Positions 8,819-17,312 are shown, counted from the stretch's first letter. The stretch is DNA of 64,000 nt from Bacillota bacterium (GCA_023443225.1 JAEZVF010000008.1:25150-89149); one strand, 5' to 3'. A program made the numbers and translations. The notes: generated from the letters alone by a model not told the origin.

Positions 8819-8856
8819 ATCACAAGAAACCCTTGATGAGTTTCTTGTGGTTTTTG
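8819..8856 (+). terminator. Rho-independent terminator after sigG
   Basis: CACAAGAAAC (8821-8830) pairs with GTTTCTTGTG (8840-8849) with a nine-base loop. GTTTTTGTTTGTTTT follows. It lies between the convergent sigG and the YlmC/YmxH gene. Confidence 0.85.
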
Positions 8857-8893
8857 TTTGTTTTATTGTTAATCACAGATTATATCACTCTAA

Positions 8894-9163
8894 TTAAAAG
8901 GTGCACTTTACTAAGGACTTTTCAGCATCTATGTCCACAAGAATAACATCGGTTCCGATTTGTTTTATGCAACAAAAATTGATAATATATTCGTGGTCTC
9001 TTCCAAGTATGCCCCATATCTTACATGGTCCCGGTACTACTATTTTTTCAATACATCCAGTATGTATATCAAATATTAAATCACAGACGAAGCCAAGTCT
9101 TTCGCCATCTCTGCAGTTAATTACTTCTTTTTGTTTAAATTCACAAAATCTTATACACCCCAT
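8894..9163 (-). CDS. YlmC/YmxH family sporulation protein (PRC-barrel fold)
   Basis: A small cytoplasmic protein of 89 residues, the only confident minus-strand gene here. The opening RFCEFKQKEVINCRDGERLGFVCDLIFD is the family pattern (normally S-E-L-x-x-K-E-V-I-N-x-x-D-G-x-R-L-G), followed by an alternating beta pattern ending VDIDAEKS. YmxH/YlmC proteins are linked to sporulation by conservation and, in Bacillus, sigma-E control, but their biochemical role is unknown. GGAG precedes the ATG on the minus strand, and a sigma-E-like promoter lies upstream. Cys residues are unusually frequent for the family. Confidence 0.85.
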   Translation of the reverse strand: MGCIRFCEFKQKEVINCRDGERLGFVCDLIFDIHTGCIEKIVVPGPCKIWGILGRDHEYIINFCCIKQIGTDVILVDIDAEKSLVKCTF

Positions 9164-9195
9164 AATTCCGGCTCCAGAAGATACATTTATTATTT

Positions 9196-9224
9196 AATAT
9201 ATGAGAGAATCTGTATGTTTATAC
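9196..9224 (-). promoter_or_regulatory. Candidate sigma-E promoter of the YlmC/YmxH gene
   Basis: Read on the minus strand, GTATAAA is followed after 14 bases by CATATATT, close to the sigma-E consensus (KMATAWW, 14 bases, CATACAMT). It lies about 30 bases before the start codon. Sigma-E is encoded nearby and regulates this family in Bacillus. Confidence 0.45.
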
Positions 9225-9242
9225 GTTTTATCCAGAAGGCTA

Positions 9243-9271
9243 TTGACCGAAACTAAAAACTTCAATATAAT
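9243..9271 (+). promoter_or_regulatory. Sigma-A promoter of nrdR
   Basis: TTGACC (9243-9248), exactly 17 bases, then TATAAT (9266-9271), leaving a leader of about 35 bases before the nrdR start. No NrdR-box pair is obvious in it. Confidence 0.65.
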
Positions 9272-9312
9272 TAACATAAAACTGCTACGAATAAACCAAG
9301 GAGGAATAGTAA

Positions 9313-9765
9313 ATGAAATGTCCGTTTTGTGGTAAAGAAAATACAAGGGTTATAGATTCCAGACCGGTAGAAGAAAATAATTCTATCCGTAGAAGGCGTC
9401 AATGCGACGAGTGCAATAAAAGATTTACAACCTATGAAAAATTAGAAGCTATTCCACTTGTTGTAATTAAAAAGGACAATAATAGAGAACCATATGATAG
9501 AACCAAGATTGAGGCTGGAGTCTTCCGTTCTTGTCATAAGAGGCCAATTTCAGTAGATCAGATTAATGCATTGGTGGATGAAGTGGAAACTGCAATATTT
9601 AATCTGGAAGAGAAAGAAGTGCCAAGTACGATTATAGGTGAGATATTAATGGACAAACTAAAAGGACTTGACCCGGTTGCTTATGTAAGATTTGCTTCGG
9701 TTTACCGTGAATTCAAGGATGTCAATACATTCATGAACGAACTTAAGAAGATTTTGGATAATTAG
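9313..9765 (+). CDS. nrdR: Transcriptional repressor NrdR
   Basis: Zinc-ribbon / ATP-cone repressor of ribonucleotide reductase genes that senses (d)ATP. Zinc ligands are Cys3, Cys6, Cys31 and Cys34, followed by the basic RRRRQCDECNKRFTTYE stretch and an ATP-cone (about residues 49-139). The length of 150 residues is standard. AAGGAGG precedes the ATG. It is monocistronic: a large fold-back sequence begins right after the stop. Confidence 0.97.
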   Translation: MKCPFCGKENTRVIDSRPVEENNSIRRRRQCDECNKRFTTYEKLEAIPLVVIKKDNNREPYDRTKIEAGVFRSCHKRPISVDQINALVDEVETAIFNLEEKEVPSTIIGEILMDKLKGLDPVAYVRFASVYREFKDVNTFMNELKKILDN

Positions 9766-9775
9766 CGAAACGGAC

Positions 9776-10079
9776 GCTTTTGCATTGGGGATACTGATAG
9801 AAGGAGCCTTGTAGCTATGGTAAAAATAGCAGATAAGGAATTATGATTTTGCTAAGGTCAGAGAACATCACTTGAAACCACAAAGCAGAGCTGAACTCGC
9901 ATCAGGATTGCTCCTAGGGTCGCAATCCCGCTGCTCAAACATCAGCTCTTCGCGCAAGCTTTGCGCGTTTGTGTGATCGTGCTGTTCCCTGACCTAAGCA
10001 AAAGTCTATAATTCCTTAAGATGCTATTTTTATCCATAGCTACAAGGCTCCTTCTTCGGAAGTTTGTTGATGCAAAAGC
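9776..10079 (+). repeat. About 300-bp fold-back (inverted repeat) element
   Basis: Long imperfect inverted repeat filling most of the 511-base gap between nrdR and the sirtuin gene. Outer tips are GCTTTTGCAT (9776-9785) and its complement (10070-10079). The main arms are 9799-9861 and 9989-10055, with near-perfect pairing over about 60 bp and a further weakly paired stretch to about 9872. The centre holds three smaller stems: 9887-9894 with 9942-9949, enclosing 9905-9911 with 9922-9928, and 9952-9957 with 9961-9966. No ORF is convincing inside. It may be a MITE-like mobile remnant or a highly structured RNA. Nothing further was recognised between it and 10276. Confidence 0.75.
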
Positions 10080-10276
10080 TGTTATGTTAGGTGGCATAGA
10101 AGATAGGTTTACGGATAGAGAAAAATCATTATAATAAAAAAACAGCAAGTTATGCCATGAACAAAATATTATTGGATGAAGCAATTTAGAAAAATTAGAG
10201 TGCGACTATTGTTAAGTAAGCAATAAAATTCTTATTAGTTATGATATGTAAAATAAAAATATTTGGAAGGAGTTTT

Positions 10277-11011
10277 ATGGTACCGTTAAACCAATGTGCA
10301 GCAATTATTCAAAATGCAAATAAAATATTAATTCTTACAGGGGCAGGGATGTCTACAGAATCAGGAATACCTGATTTTAGGTCCTATACGGGGCTATACT
10401 CCAAGGGGTTCCAAGGCTTAACACCTGAGACAATTCTCTCTTTAAGCTTTTTTAAAAGAAACCCTAAGGTGTTTTGGGAATATATTTCTGAATATATGAA
10501 TTATTCTAACGCCAAACCTAATATTGGTCATTATTTACTAGCAAAATGGGGCCATAAAAAAGATATTACAATTGTAACTCAAAATATTGAGCAATTACAT
10601 ACCTTAGCCGGCTCTACTAATGTTATTGAAATACATGGTTCAATAAAAACATGTACATGCCAGGGATGCAATAAAAAGTACAGCCAAAATTATATTCTCT
10701 CGCAAGAGAATGGATATATTTGTGATTGTGGTTCGTTTATCAAGCCAGATATTGTGTTGTATGAAGAAAGTGTTGATAAAATGTCTTTGGTATACCCACT
10801 CATTGAACAGGCAGATTTGTTGATGGTTTTAGGCACTTCTCTTACAGTGTATCCGGTAGCTGCAATACCAGAATATTTTAATAGGCGTGATAACTATATG
10901 ATCGTTATTAATAAAACCCATACCCCATATAACAACAAGCCAAACTGTATTGAAATAAACGATAGCATTGGTGTTACTTTAGAAAAAATTGATTCTTTAA
11001 TAAAGGGATAA
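10277..11011 (+). CDS. Sir2-family NAD-dependent protein deacylase
   Basis: Cytoplasmic sirtuin removing acyl groups from lysines using NAD+. Seen: GAGMSTESGIPDFR (residues 22-35) for NAD binding, TQNIEQLH (101-108), catalytic His120 in EIHG, and a zinc site from Cys126/128/131 with a later CDCG pair. GTSLTVYPVA lies near the C-terminus. The usual Asp of the TQNID motif is Glu here, a mild oddity. Start ATG 10277 follows AAGGAG; the ATG at 10241 lacks a ribosome site. The 244-residue length matches CobB/SrtN-type proteins. It heads a probable three-gene group with the YbaK and hydrolase genes. Confidence 0.93.
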   Translation: MVPLNQCAAIIQNANKILILTGAGMSTESGIPDFRSYTGLYSKGFQGLTPETILSLSFFKRNPKVFWEYISEYMNYSNAKPNIGHYLLAKWGHKKDITIVTQNIEQLHTLAGSTNVIEIHGSIKTCTCQGCNKKYSQNYILSQENGYICDCGSFIKPDIVLYEESVDKMSLVYPLIEQADLLMVLGTSLTVYPVAAIPEYFNRRDNYMIVINKTHTPYNNKPNCIEINDSIGVTLEKIDSLIKG

Positions 11012-11042
11012 ATGAATGGAAAGTGAGTATAGGAGATAAGAA

Positions 11043-11516
11043 ATGTCAATTGATTTAGTAAGGAATTATTTTAAGAAATTAGGGATTGATTCTAGGATAC
11101 AAGAGTTTGAGGTTTCTTCAGCGACAGTTGCATTGGCTGCCGAAGCTTTGGGATGTGAGCCGCAACGGATTGCAAAGACCTTATCGTTTATGGTGGATGG
11201 TAAAAGTGTATTGGTTGTTACTGCTGGTGATGCCAAGATTGATAATGCTAAATTTAAGGCACAATTCCATACGAAAGCAAAGATGCTTGCTACAGAGGAA
11301 GTGGAAGTCTTTATTGGTCATGGTATTGGTGGGGTTTGCCCTTTTGGGATTAAGGATAATGTTGAAGTCTATCTTGATGTATCCATGAAGAGATTTGTAA
11401 CGGTATATCCTGCCTGCGGAAGTAGTAACAGTGCCATTGAACTTACGATTGAAGAATTGGAAAAATACTCGAGTAGCATTGGATGGATTGATGTTTGTAA
11501 AAGTTGGGAGGATTGA
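11043..11516 (+). CDS. YbaK/EbsC-type aminoacyl-tRNA deacylase
   Basis: Free-standing editing-domain protein, probably hydrolysing mischarged tRNA (Cys-tRNAPro type or a relative). It has 157 residues, with the family blocks RIAKTLSFMVDGKSVLVVTAGDA, GGVCPFGI, and the C-terminal YPACGSSNSAIEL. AGGAGA precedes the ATG. It lies 31 bases after the sirtuin gene and its stop precedes the hydrolase start by two bases, indicating co-transcription. Exact tRNA specificity cannot be read from sequence. Confidence 0.9.
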   Translation: MSIDLVRNYFKKLGIDSRIQEFEVSSATVALAAEALGCEPQRIAKTLSFMVDGKSVLVVTAGDAKIDNAKFKAQFHTKAKMLATEEVEVFIGHGIGGVCPFGIKDNVEVYLDVSMKRFVTVYPACGSSNSAIELTIEELEKYSSSIGWIDVCKSWED

Positions 11517-11518
11517 CA

Positions 11519-12217
11519 ATGGTATGTAAAGTCAACGGTATAAATCTATATTACGAAAAACACGGCAAAGGGAAATCACTTATTCTATTACATGGTAACG
11601 GAGAAACACACAAAATATTTGATAAAGCTGTGCCTTTGCTTGCAGAACATTTCACGGTCTATGCAATAGATAGCCGTGGGCATGGACAAAGTGATCCAGT
11701 GACAGAATATCGTTATACCGATATGGCAGACGATATTAAATGCTTTATTGAAGCGAAAGGATTAAACAAACCAATACTTTATGGATTCAGTGATGGAGGT
11801 ATCATAGGCTTACTTCTTGCTTGTAATTACCCTCAATTACTTTCACAAATCATAATCAGCGGAGCGAATACTGAACTTACTGGAATTAGAAATGGGTGGC
11901 TGAAGCTTTTTCAGATTATCAATGCAATCGTAAAAGAACCTAAAATGGATATGATGTTAAAATCTCCGGGTATTACTATGGATATGCTTCACAAAATTAC
12001 AATTCCAACTACCGTACTAGCCGGAAGCCGTGATATGATAAAAAAAGATCACACCGAATACATAGCCAATAATATTAGAAACAGCAACTTACATATTTTA
12101 CAGGGGGAAGGTCATGGCAGTTATGTGGTGCATAATACTAAACTAGTGAAGTTGATTTTAGAAGCTACTTCCGAACAAAAAAGTTATGAAGAACAACCAA
12201 GGAAAGCGAGAATTTAG
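11519..12217 (+). CDS. Alpha/beta-fold hydrolase
   Basis: Probable soluble esterase/lipase-like hydrolase of unknown substrate, 232 residues. The oxyanion region LLHGNGE lies near residue 24. The nucleophile elbow is GFSDGG, an Asp is in AGSRDMI and the His is in GEGHGSY, so the triad looks complete. Start ATG 11519 has GGGAGG seven bases upstream within the end of the preceding gene, implying translational coupling. The cap region between strands is short. No further specificity can be inferred. Confidence 0.88.
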   Translation: MVCKVNGINLYYEKHGKGKSLILLHGNGETHKIFDKAVPLLAEHFTVYAIDSRGHGQSDPVTEYRYTDMADDIKCFIEAKGLNKPILYGFSDGGIIGLLLACNYPQLLSQIIISGANTELTGIRNGWLKLFQIINAIVKEPKMDMMLKSPGITMDMLHKITIPTTVLAGSRDMIKKDHTEYIANNIRNSNLHILQGEGHGSYVVHNTKLVKLILEATSEQKSYEEQPRKARI

Positions 12218-12242
12218 AATGTAATAATAAGGAGTTGAAACT

Positions 12243-12271
12243 TTGACATTTACCTCCTTGTTTTATATAAT
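12243..12271 (+). promoter_or_regulatory. Perfect-consensus sigma-A promoter P1 of comM
   Basis: TTGACA (12243-12248), 17 bases, TATAAT (12266-12271): both hexamers and the spacing match the housekeeping consensus exactly. It lies about 107 bases before the comM start. Confidence 0.8.
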
Positions 12272-12296
12272 TGCTTACAGGTAAAATAGAAAAAAC

Positions 12297-12325
12297 TTGT
12301 AAGTATCTAAAGATTTTGCTATACT
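12297..12325 (+). promoter_or_regulatory. Second sigma-A promoter P2 of comM
   Basis: TTGTAA (12297-12302), 17 bases, TATACT (12320-12325). It lies downstream of P1, giving tandem promoters before comM-dprA. Confidence 0.55.
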
Positions 12326-12378
12326 GATGAGGAATGAATGCTTCCTTCCTTGTGGAGAGACAATGAAAGGAGCTAATT

Positions 12379-13908
12379 ATGTTTAGCAGAGCACTCAGTG
12401 CGGCCGTGAATGGTATCGACGGCTTGATTGTGTCTGTGGAAGCAGATGTCAGTGATGGTTTGCCCATGTTTGATTTGGTTGGGTATCTGGGTTCTGAAGT
12501 AAGAGAAGCTAGAGAACGTGTACGAATTTCTTTGAAGAATTCCGGTTATCGGCTGCCCGCCAAAAGAATTACTGTCAATTTGTCGCCAGCAGATGTTCGT
12601 AAAGAAGGGACTGCCTTTGATCTTCCTATTGCAATCGCAATTCTAACCGCCTTCGGTTATATTCCCCAAGATAATCTTGATCAAACGTTAATTATTGGAG
12701 AAGTAAGTTTAAATGGAGATATTAAGAAAGTTAATGGCGTCCTTCCCATTGTGTATACAGCAATGAAACAAGGGTTTACTAGGTGTATCGTGCCAGAAGA
12801 AAATGCTTGTGAAGGTGCTGTAGTGCAAGGGATTGAGGTATTCGGCATTCGAAGCATCGAAGAAGCGGTAAGGTTCTTAAATAGTGAAAAGCATTTGGAA
12901 CCTTGTTTTGTGGGTCAGGAGATACTGTTTTCTCATACAGAAAGCGAGGAACCACTTGATTTTTCTGATGTTACCGGGCAGGAAATGGCGAAACGGGCAA
13001 TTGAAATTGCTGTTTCCGGAATGCACAATTTGCTTATGGTAGGACCGCCTGGAGCAGGTAAAACAATGCTGGCAAAACGTATTCCTACGATTATGCCAGA
13101 TCTATCTTTTGAAGAAAGTTTAGAAATCTCTAAAATCTATAGTGTTGCTGGATTATTAAATCAGCCACTCATCTTAAGCAGACCGTTTCGGTCTCCTCAT
13201 CATACCATAACAACAGCAGCCTTAACCGGTGGAGGTAGAAATCCACTGCCAGGAGAAATCAGCTTAGCTCATCTTGGAGTTCTTTTTTTGGATGAATTTC
13301 CAGAATTTAATCGTAATACGATTGAGATTTTAAGACAGCCGATGGAAGAAAATGAAGTTACCATTACCAGGGTACAAGGAACTTACAGGTATCCTGCAGA
13401 TTTTATGCTGGTTGCAGCAATGAACCCTTGCTCTTGTGGTAATTACCCAGATCGAAACAAATGTAATTGTTCCATCAATCAAGTAAAGAGGTATTTGGGT
13501 AAAATAAGTAAGCCCTTATTGGATCGTATTGATATTTTTATTGAGGCATTGCAGGTAAATTATAAAGACTTAGAGAATAAAGAATTTAGGGAATCATCAA
13601 AGTCGATACGGGAACGGGTGATGACAGCCAGAAACATTCAGATCACTAGATATCAAGAGGAAAACTTTTATTTTAATTCTCAATTGACTCCGAAATTCAT
13701 ACAAAAGTATTGCAGACTTGGTAATAATGAGAAAAAGCTCCTAGAAAAGGCATATACAAAGATGGATTTAAGTGCAAGAGCGTATCATAGAATTTTAAAG
13801 GTAGCAAGGACCATTGCTGATTTAGATAATTCCGAAGAGATACTGGTAAAACACTTAAGCGAAGCTATCTGTTATCGGAGCCTTGATAAAAAATATTGGG
13901 AAGAATAA
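12379..13908 (+). CDS. comM: ComM/YifB family Mg-chelatase-like AAA+ ATPase
   Basis: Hexameric AAA+ helicase-like protein; ComM promotes branch migration during natural transformation in Gram-negatives, but its role in Firmicutes is unclear. The 509 residues comprise an N-terminal Lon-like domain (about 1-170), Walker A GPPGAGKT (222-229), Walker B LLFLDEFPEF, the AAMNPCSCG zinc-type motif, and a C-terminal Mg-chelatase domain. AAAGGAG precedes the ATG. It is followed by dprA, another DNA-uptake gene, as in many Firmicutes. Confidence 0.95.
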   Translation: MFSRALSAAVNGIDGLIVSVEADVSDGLPMFDLVGYLGSEVREARERVRISLKNSGYRLPAKRITVNLSPADVRKEGTAFDLPIAIAILTAFGYIPQDNLDQTLIIGEVSLNGDIKKVNGVLPIVYTAMKQGFTRCIVPEENACEGAVVQGIEVFGIRSIEEAVRFLNSEKHLEPCFVGQEILFSHTESEEPLDFSDVTGQEMAKRAIEIAVSGMHNLLMVGPPGAGKTMLAKRIPTIMPDLSFEESLEISKIYSVAGLLNQPLILSRPFRSPHHTITTAALTGGGRNPLPGEISLAHLGVLFLDEFPEFNRNTIEILRQPMEENEVTITRVQGTYRYPADFMLVAAMNPCSCGNYPDRNKCNCSINQVKRYLGKISKPLLDRIDIFIEALQVNYKDLENKEFRESSKSIRERVMTARNIQITRYQEENFYFNSQLTPKFIQKYCRLGNNEKKLLEKAYTKMDLSARAYHRILKVARTIADLDNSEEILVKHLSEAICYRSLDKKYWEE

Positions 13909-13926
13909 ATTTGGAGAAAATTCATA

Positions 13927-13960
13927 AAGTTTGTGCCTGCATCGTCCTCTGCACAAACTT
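13927..13960 (+). promoter_or_regulatory. 10-bp hairpin between comM and dprA
   Basis: AAGTTTGTGC (13927-13936) pairs perfectly with GCACAAACTT (13951-13960) around a 14-base loop. There is no U-tract after it, so it is not a simple terminator. It lies 38 bases before the dprA start and may affect mRNA stability or the relative expression of the two genes. Confidence 0.5.
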
Positions 13961-13997
13961 CAAAAGCACAAAAGTTGTGTGCAGGAATGGAGAGATA

Positions 13998-15086
13998 ATG
14001 ACAAAGAAAGAATATTGGTATTGGTTATGTAATATAGAGCAGATCGGTTTAAAAAAGATTCAGGCAATTCTAGATGTATATGAGACACCAGAGAGTGCAT
14101 TTTGTGACAATGCCAAAGGGTTAGACAGAATAGCATCTTTGTCACAGAGGGATAAAGAACAGTTTAAAAAAAGTAAAGACAAGACCTTAATACAAGATAA
14201 TTATGCTAAACTACAAAAGAAAGGCATATATTTTGTAACAAAAGAGGATGTTGATTATCCGCCTAAATTGAAAGAGATTTACAATCCGCCCTTTGCTTTA
14301 TATGTAAAAGGGAATCTGCCAAATTACAATCAAAAATCCATTGCTGTAATCGGAGCACGAAACTGTTCAGAATATGGGAGGGAAATGGCACGATATATAT
14401 CAGGAGAATTAGCCAAATTAGGGATTCAAATCATCAGTGGATTAGCAAGAGGAATTGATGGTTATGCACATCAAGGAGCTTTAGCTGTAGGTGGCAGTAC
14501 CTTTGGAGTTGAAGGGTGTGGTATCGATATCTGTTATCCAAAAGAGAATTTTTCATTATACTTGGATATGCAAAAGAGCGGAGGTGTAATGTCTGAATAT
14601 GGGCTTGGAGTACATCCAAAGGCCGGTAATTTTCCTATGAGAAACCGTATCATCAGCGGAATTTCAGATGGGATTCTTGTAATTGAGGCAAAGGAAAAAA
14701 GTGGTTCTTTGATTACGGTTGATTTTGGTTTAGAGCAAGGAAAAAACATTTACGCCTTACCTGGACGTGTAAATGATTTGCTAAGTACCGGTTGCAATAA
14801 TCTGATAAAAATGGGTGCAAAACTGGTTGCTGGACCAGAAGATATTGCAGAAGATTATATTCAAAATTTTGAAATAAATAACAGGTCTGAGAAAAATATT
14901 GATAAATTGCTTGAAACAAAAGAAAAAATAGTGTATGCTAATTTAAGTTCTTTCCCAAAGCATATGAATGTAATTGCGGGAGAGACTAACATTAGCATAA
15001 TGGAATTGACCGAAATACTGTTGAACTTAGAAATGAACAATTATATTAAGCAAACAAGAAAGAACTATTTTTCATATATTTGTTAA
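13998..15086 (+). CDS. dprA: DNA-processing protein DprA/Smf
   Basis: Single-strand DNA-binding protein that loads RecA onto incoming DNA in transformation. The Rossmann-like core carries IAVIGARNCSEYG and SGLARGIDGYAHQGAL, then GVEGCGIDICYP, SEYGLGVHPKAGNFPMRNRIISG and ALPGRVND. A winged-helix-like tail follows (residues about 300-362). ATG 13998 follows GGAGAG; the longer frame from 13896 overlaps comM and has no ribosome site. The length of 362 residues is normal. comM and dprA adjacent suggest at least a vestigial DNA-uptake function. Confidence 0.95.
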   Translation: MTKKEYWYWLCNIEQIGLKKIQAILDVYETPESAFCDNAKGLDRIASLSQRDKEQFKKSKDKTLIQDNYAKLQKKGIYFVTKEDVDYPPKLKEIYNPPFALYVKGNLPNYNQKSIAVIGARNCSEYGREMARYISGELAKLGIQIISGLARGIDGYAHQGALAVGGSTFGVEGCGIDICYPKENFSLYLDMQKSGGVMSEYGLGVHPKAGNFPMRNRIISGISDGILVIEAKEKSGSLITVDFGLEQGKNIYALPGRVNDLLSTGCNNLIKMGAKLVAGPEDIAEDYIQNFEINNRSEKNIDKLLETKEKIVYANLSSFPKHMNVIAGETNISIMELTEILLNLEMNNYIKQTRKNYFSYIC

Positions 15087-15109
15087 TATTCAAAGTAAGA
15101 ACATCTATA

Positions 15110-15123
15110 TCCAACTTGTTGGA
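15110..15123 (+). promoter_or_regulatory. 14-bp palindrome before topA
   Basis: TCCAACTTGTTGGA is a perfect inverted repeat 37 bases before the topA start, between dprA and topA. It could be an operator or a small hairpin; no regulator is recognised. Confidence 0.3.
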
Positions 15124-15159
15124 CATAGCATTATTATATAGAATCAGGGGAGAATTTAG

Positions 15160-17223
15160 ATGTCTAAAAATCTTGTAATTGTAGAATCACCTGCAAAAGC
15201 AAAAACAATTAAAAAATTTTTGGGAGCGAATTATGAAGTGGTTGCTTCCAATGGCCATGTTAGAGATTTACCAAAGAGTCAATTAGGGTTTGATGTTGAA
15301 AATGATTTTGAACCTAAATATATAACTATTCGTGGTAAAGGCGAGTTACTTGCAAAACTCAGGAAAGAAGTTAAAAAAGCAGATAAAGTATATCTTGCAA
15401 CTGACCCTGACCGTGAAGGAGAAGCAATTTCATGGCATTTGTCTGCGTCACTGAAATTAGATGATACAAAAGCCAGTAGAATAACCTTTAATGAGATTAC
15501 AAAGAATGCAGTTAAATCATCTATCAAACAAGCAAGAGACATTGATATAAATCTTGTAAATTCTCAGCAAGCAAGGCGTATGCTAGATCGTATGGTTGGA
15601 TATCGTATCAGTCCACTACTTTGGGCCAAAGTGAAACGAGGATTAAGTGCCGGCAGGGTGCAATCCGTTGCTTTGCGAATTATTTGTGACCGAGAAGAAG
15701 AAATAAATGCATTTTTACCAGAAGAATATTGGAATCTTGAAGCTGTCCTACACGTAAAAGGTGATAGCAAACCCTTAACTGCAAAATTTAGTGGTAAGGG
15801 AAGTAATAAAATCACGATACAATCAGAAGACGAGTTAAATCATATTCTTGAAGATTTGAAAAAAGCAGAATTTAAGATTACAGAAATTAAGCGTGGTGAG
15901 AGACAAAAAAAAGCACCATTACCATTTATAACCAGTACCTTGCAACAAGAAGCTGCAAAGACACTTAATTTCTCTACTTCTAAAACAATGCGACTAGCGC
16001 AACAGTTATATGAAGGAATAGATATTAAGGGACATGGAACGATAGGTTTGATTACTTATTTGCGTACTGATTCTGTTAGAATATCAGATGAAGCAGACGG
16101 TAACGCAAGAGAATTCATTGCAGAGCATTATGGAGCAGAATTTGTTGCTGACATAGAATTAAATAAGGAAAACAATAAAAAAATACAAGACGCTCACGAA
16201 GCAATTCGACCAACTTATGTAACATTAACTCCGGTGATAATCAAAGAATCATTAAGCAGGGATCAATTCCGTTTGTATCAGTTAATCTGGAAGAGATTTA
16301 TAGCAAGTAGAATGCAAGCGGCTAAATATGAGACTACATCAGTTAAAATAGAAGGTAACGGGTATCGTTTTTCCACATCTGCATCGAAATTAGTGTTTGA
16401 AGGCTATATGTCTGTTTATACCACAGAGGACGATGTTAAACAAAACAACACCCTACTGAAATCATTGAATGAAGACTCAGAACTTTCCTTGGAGACTTTC
16501 AATTATAGTCAGCATTTTACGCAACCGCCGGCACATTATACGGAAGCTTCCTTAGTTAAAATAATGGAGGAATTAGGGATTGGAAGACCTAGTACTTATG
16601 CACCGACAATCACTACCATCCTTGCCCGTAGATATGTTATAAAAGATAATAAGAATCTTTATGTAACGGAACTCGGTGAAGTGGTCAATAATATAATGAA
16701 ACAAGCATTTCCAAGCATTGTAGATGAGAATTTTACAGCAAATATGGAGTCACTGCTTGATAAAGTTGAAGATGGTTCAGTACAATGGAAGACAATCATC
16801 CGTAATTTCTATCCGGATCTAGAGGAAGCAGTCAACAATGCAGAAAAAAATCTGGAAGAGATTAAAATCGAAGATGAAGTAACAGATGTAATTTGTGAAG
16901 AATGTGGCAGGAACATGGTTATTAAGTATGGGCCACATGGAAAGTTTCTGGCATGCCCTGGCTTCCCTGAATGTAAGAATACTAAGACGTATCTTGAGAA
17001 AATAGGGGTGGCTTGTCCGGTATGTGGAAAAGATGTTGTCGTCCGGAAAACAAAAAAAGGTAGAAGATACTTTGGGTGTGAGGATAATCCTGAATGTGAG
17101 TTCATGACTTGGTCCAAACCTTCCAACGAGAAATGTCCGAAATGCAACAGTTTTATGGTAGAAAAAGGGCCTAAGTTGGTATGTAATGACGAAAAATGTG
17201 GTTTCAATTTTATAAAAAATTGA
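15160..17223 (+). CDS. topA: DNA topoisomerase I
   Basis: Type IA topoisomerase relaxing negative supercoils. The TOPRIM domain opens with LVIVESPAKAKTI, and DPDREGEAISWHL carries the metal-binding acidic residues. The active-site Tyr300 lies in TYLRTDSVRI. The C-terminal part holds three Cys4 zinc-ribbon repeats (from about residue 580): CEECG...CPGFPEC, CPVCG...CEDNPEC and CPKCN...CNDEKCGF. The length of 687 residues is typical. A GGGGAG ribosome site precedes the ATG. In Bacillus the genes gid, codV, clpQ and clpY separate topA from codY; here codY follows at once. Confidence 0.98.
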   Translation: MSKNLVIVESPAKAKTIKKFLGANYEVVASNGHVRDLPKSQLGFDVENDFEPKYITIRGKGELLAKLRKEVKKADKVYLATDPDREGEAISWHLSASLKLDDTKASRITFNEITKNAVKSSIKQARDIDINLVNSQQARRMLDRMVGYRISPLLWAKVKRGLSAGRVQSVALRIICDREEEINAFLPEEYWNLEAVLHVKGDSKPLTAKFSGKGSNKITIQSEDELNHILEDLKKAEFKITEIKRGERQKKAPLPFITSTLQQEAAKTLNFSTSKTMRLAQQLYEGIDIKGHGTIGLITYLRTDSVRISDEADGNAREFIAEHYGAEFVADIELNKENNKKIQDAHEAIRPTYVTLTPVIIKESLSRDQFRLYQLIWKRFIASRMQAAKYETTSVKIEGNGYRFSTSASKLVFEGYMSVYTTEDDVKQNNTLLKSLNEDSELSLETFNYSQHFTQPPAHYTEASLVKIMEELGIGRPSTYAPTITTILARRYVIKDNKNLYVTELGEVVNNIMKQAFPSIVDENFTANMESLLDKVEDGSVQWKTIIRNFYPDLEEAVNNAEKNLEEIKIEDEVTDVICEECGRNMVIKYGPHGKFLACPGFPECKNTKTYLEKIGVACPVCGKDVVVRKTKKGRRYFGCEDNPECEFMTWSKPSNEKCPKCNSFMVEKGPKLVCNDEKCGFNFIKN

Positions 17224-17283
17224 GTAATTCGTTAAAAAATTCCTTGAATTAGGTAAATGTGTGTCAAATTTGCCAAATGACTA

Positions 17284-17312
17284 TTGTTTTTGTGAAAAAT
17301 ATATGATAAGAT
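17284..17312 (+). promoter_or_regulatory. Candidate codY promoter
   Basis: TTGTTT (17284-17289) and TAAGAT (17307-17312) with a 17-base spacer in the 201-base gap between topA and codY. It lies upstream of the CodY-box-like sequence, consistent with roadblock autorepression. Confidence 0.35.

Noticed and set aside
8901..9197. Plus-strand frame of 98 codons opposite the YlmC/YmxH gene
   Set aside because: It overlaps a recognised minus-strand gene, has no ribosome site and no family resemblance.
9942..10184. 80-codon minus-strand frame across the fold-back element
   Set aside because: Composition follows the inverted repeat and shows no protein-like pattern.
11086..11388. 100-codon frame inside the YbaK-type gene
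   Set aside because: Shadow of a gene with clear family motifs; no ribosome site.
12231..12264. AAGGAG/CTCCTT as a terminator after the hydrolase gene
   Set aside because: Only a 6-bp stem with a long loop, and it overlaps the perfect-consensus comM promoter.
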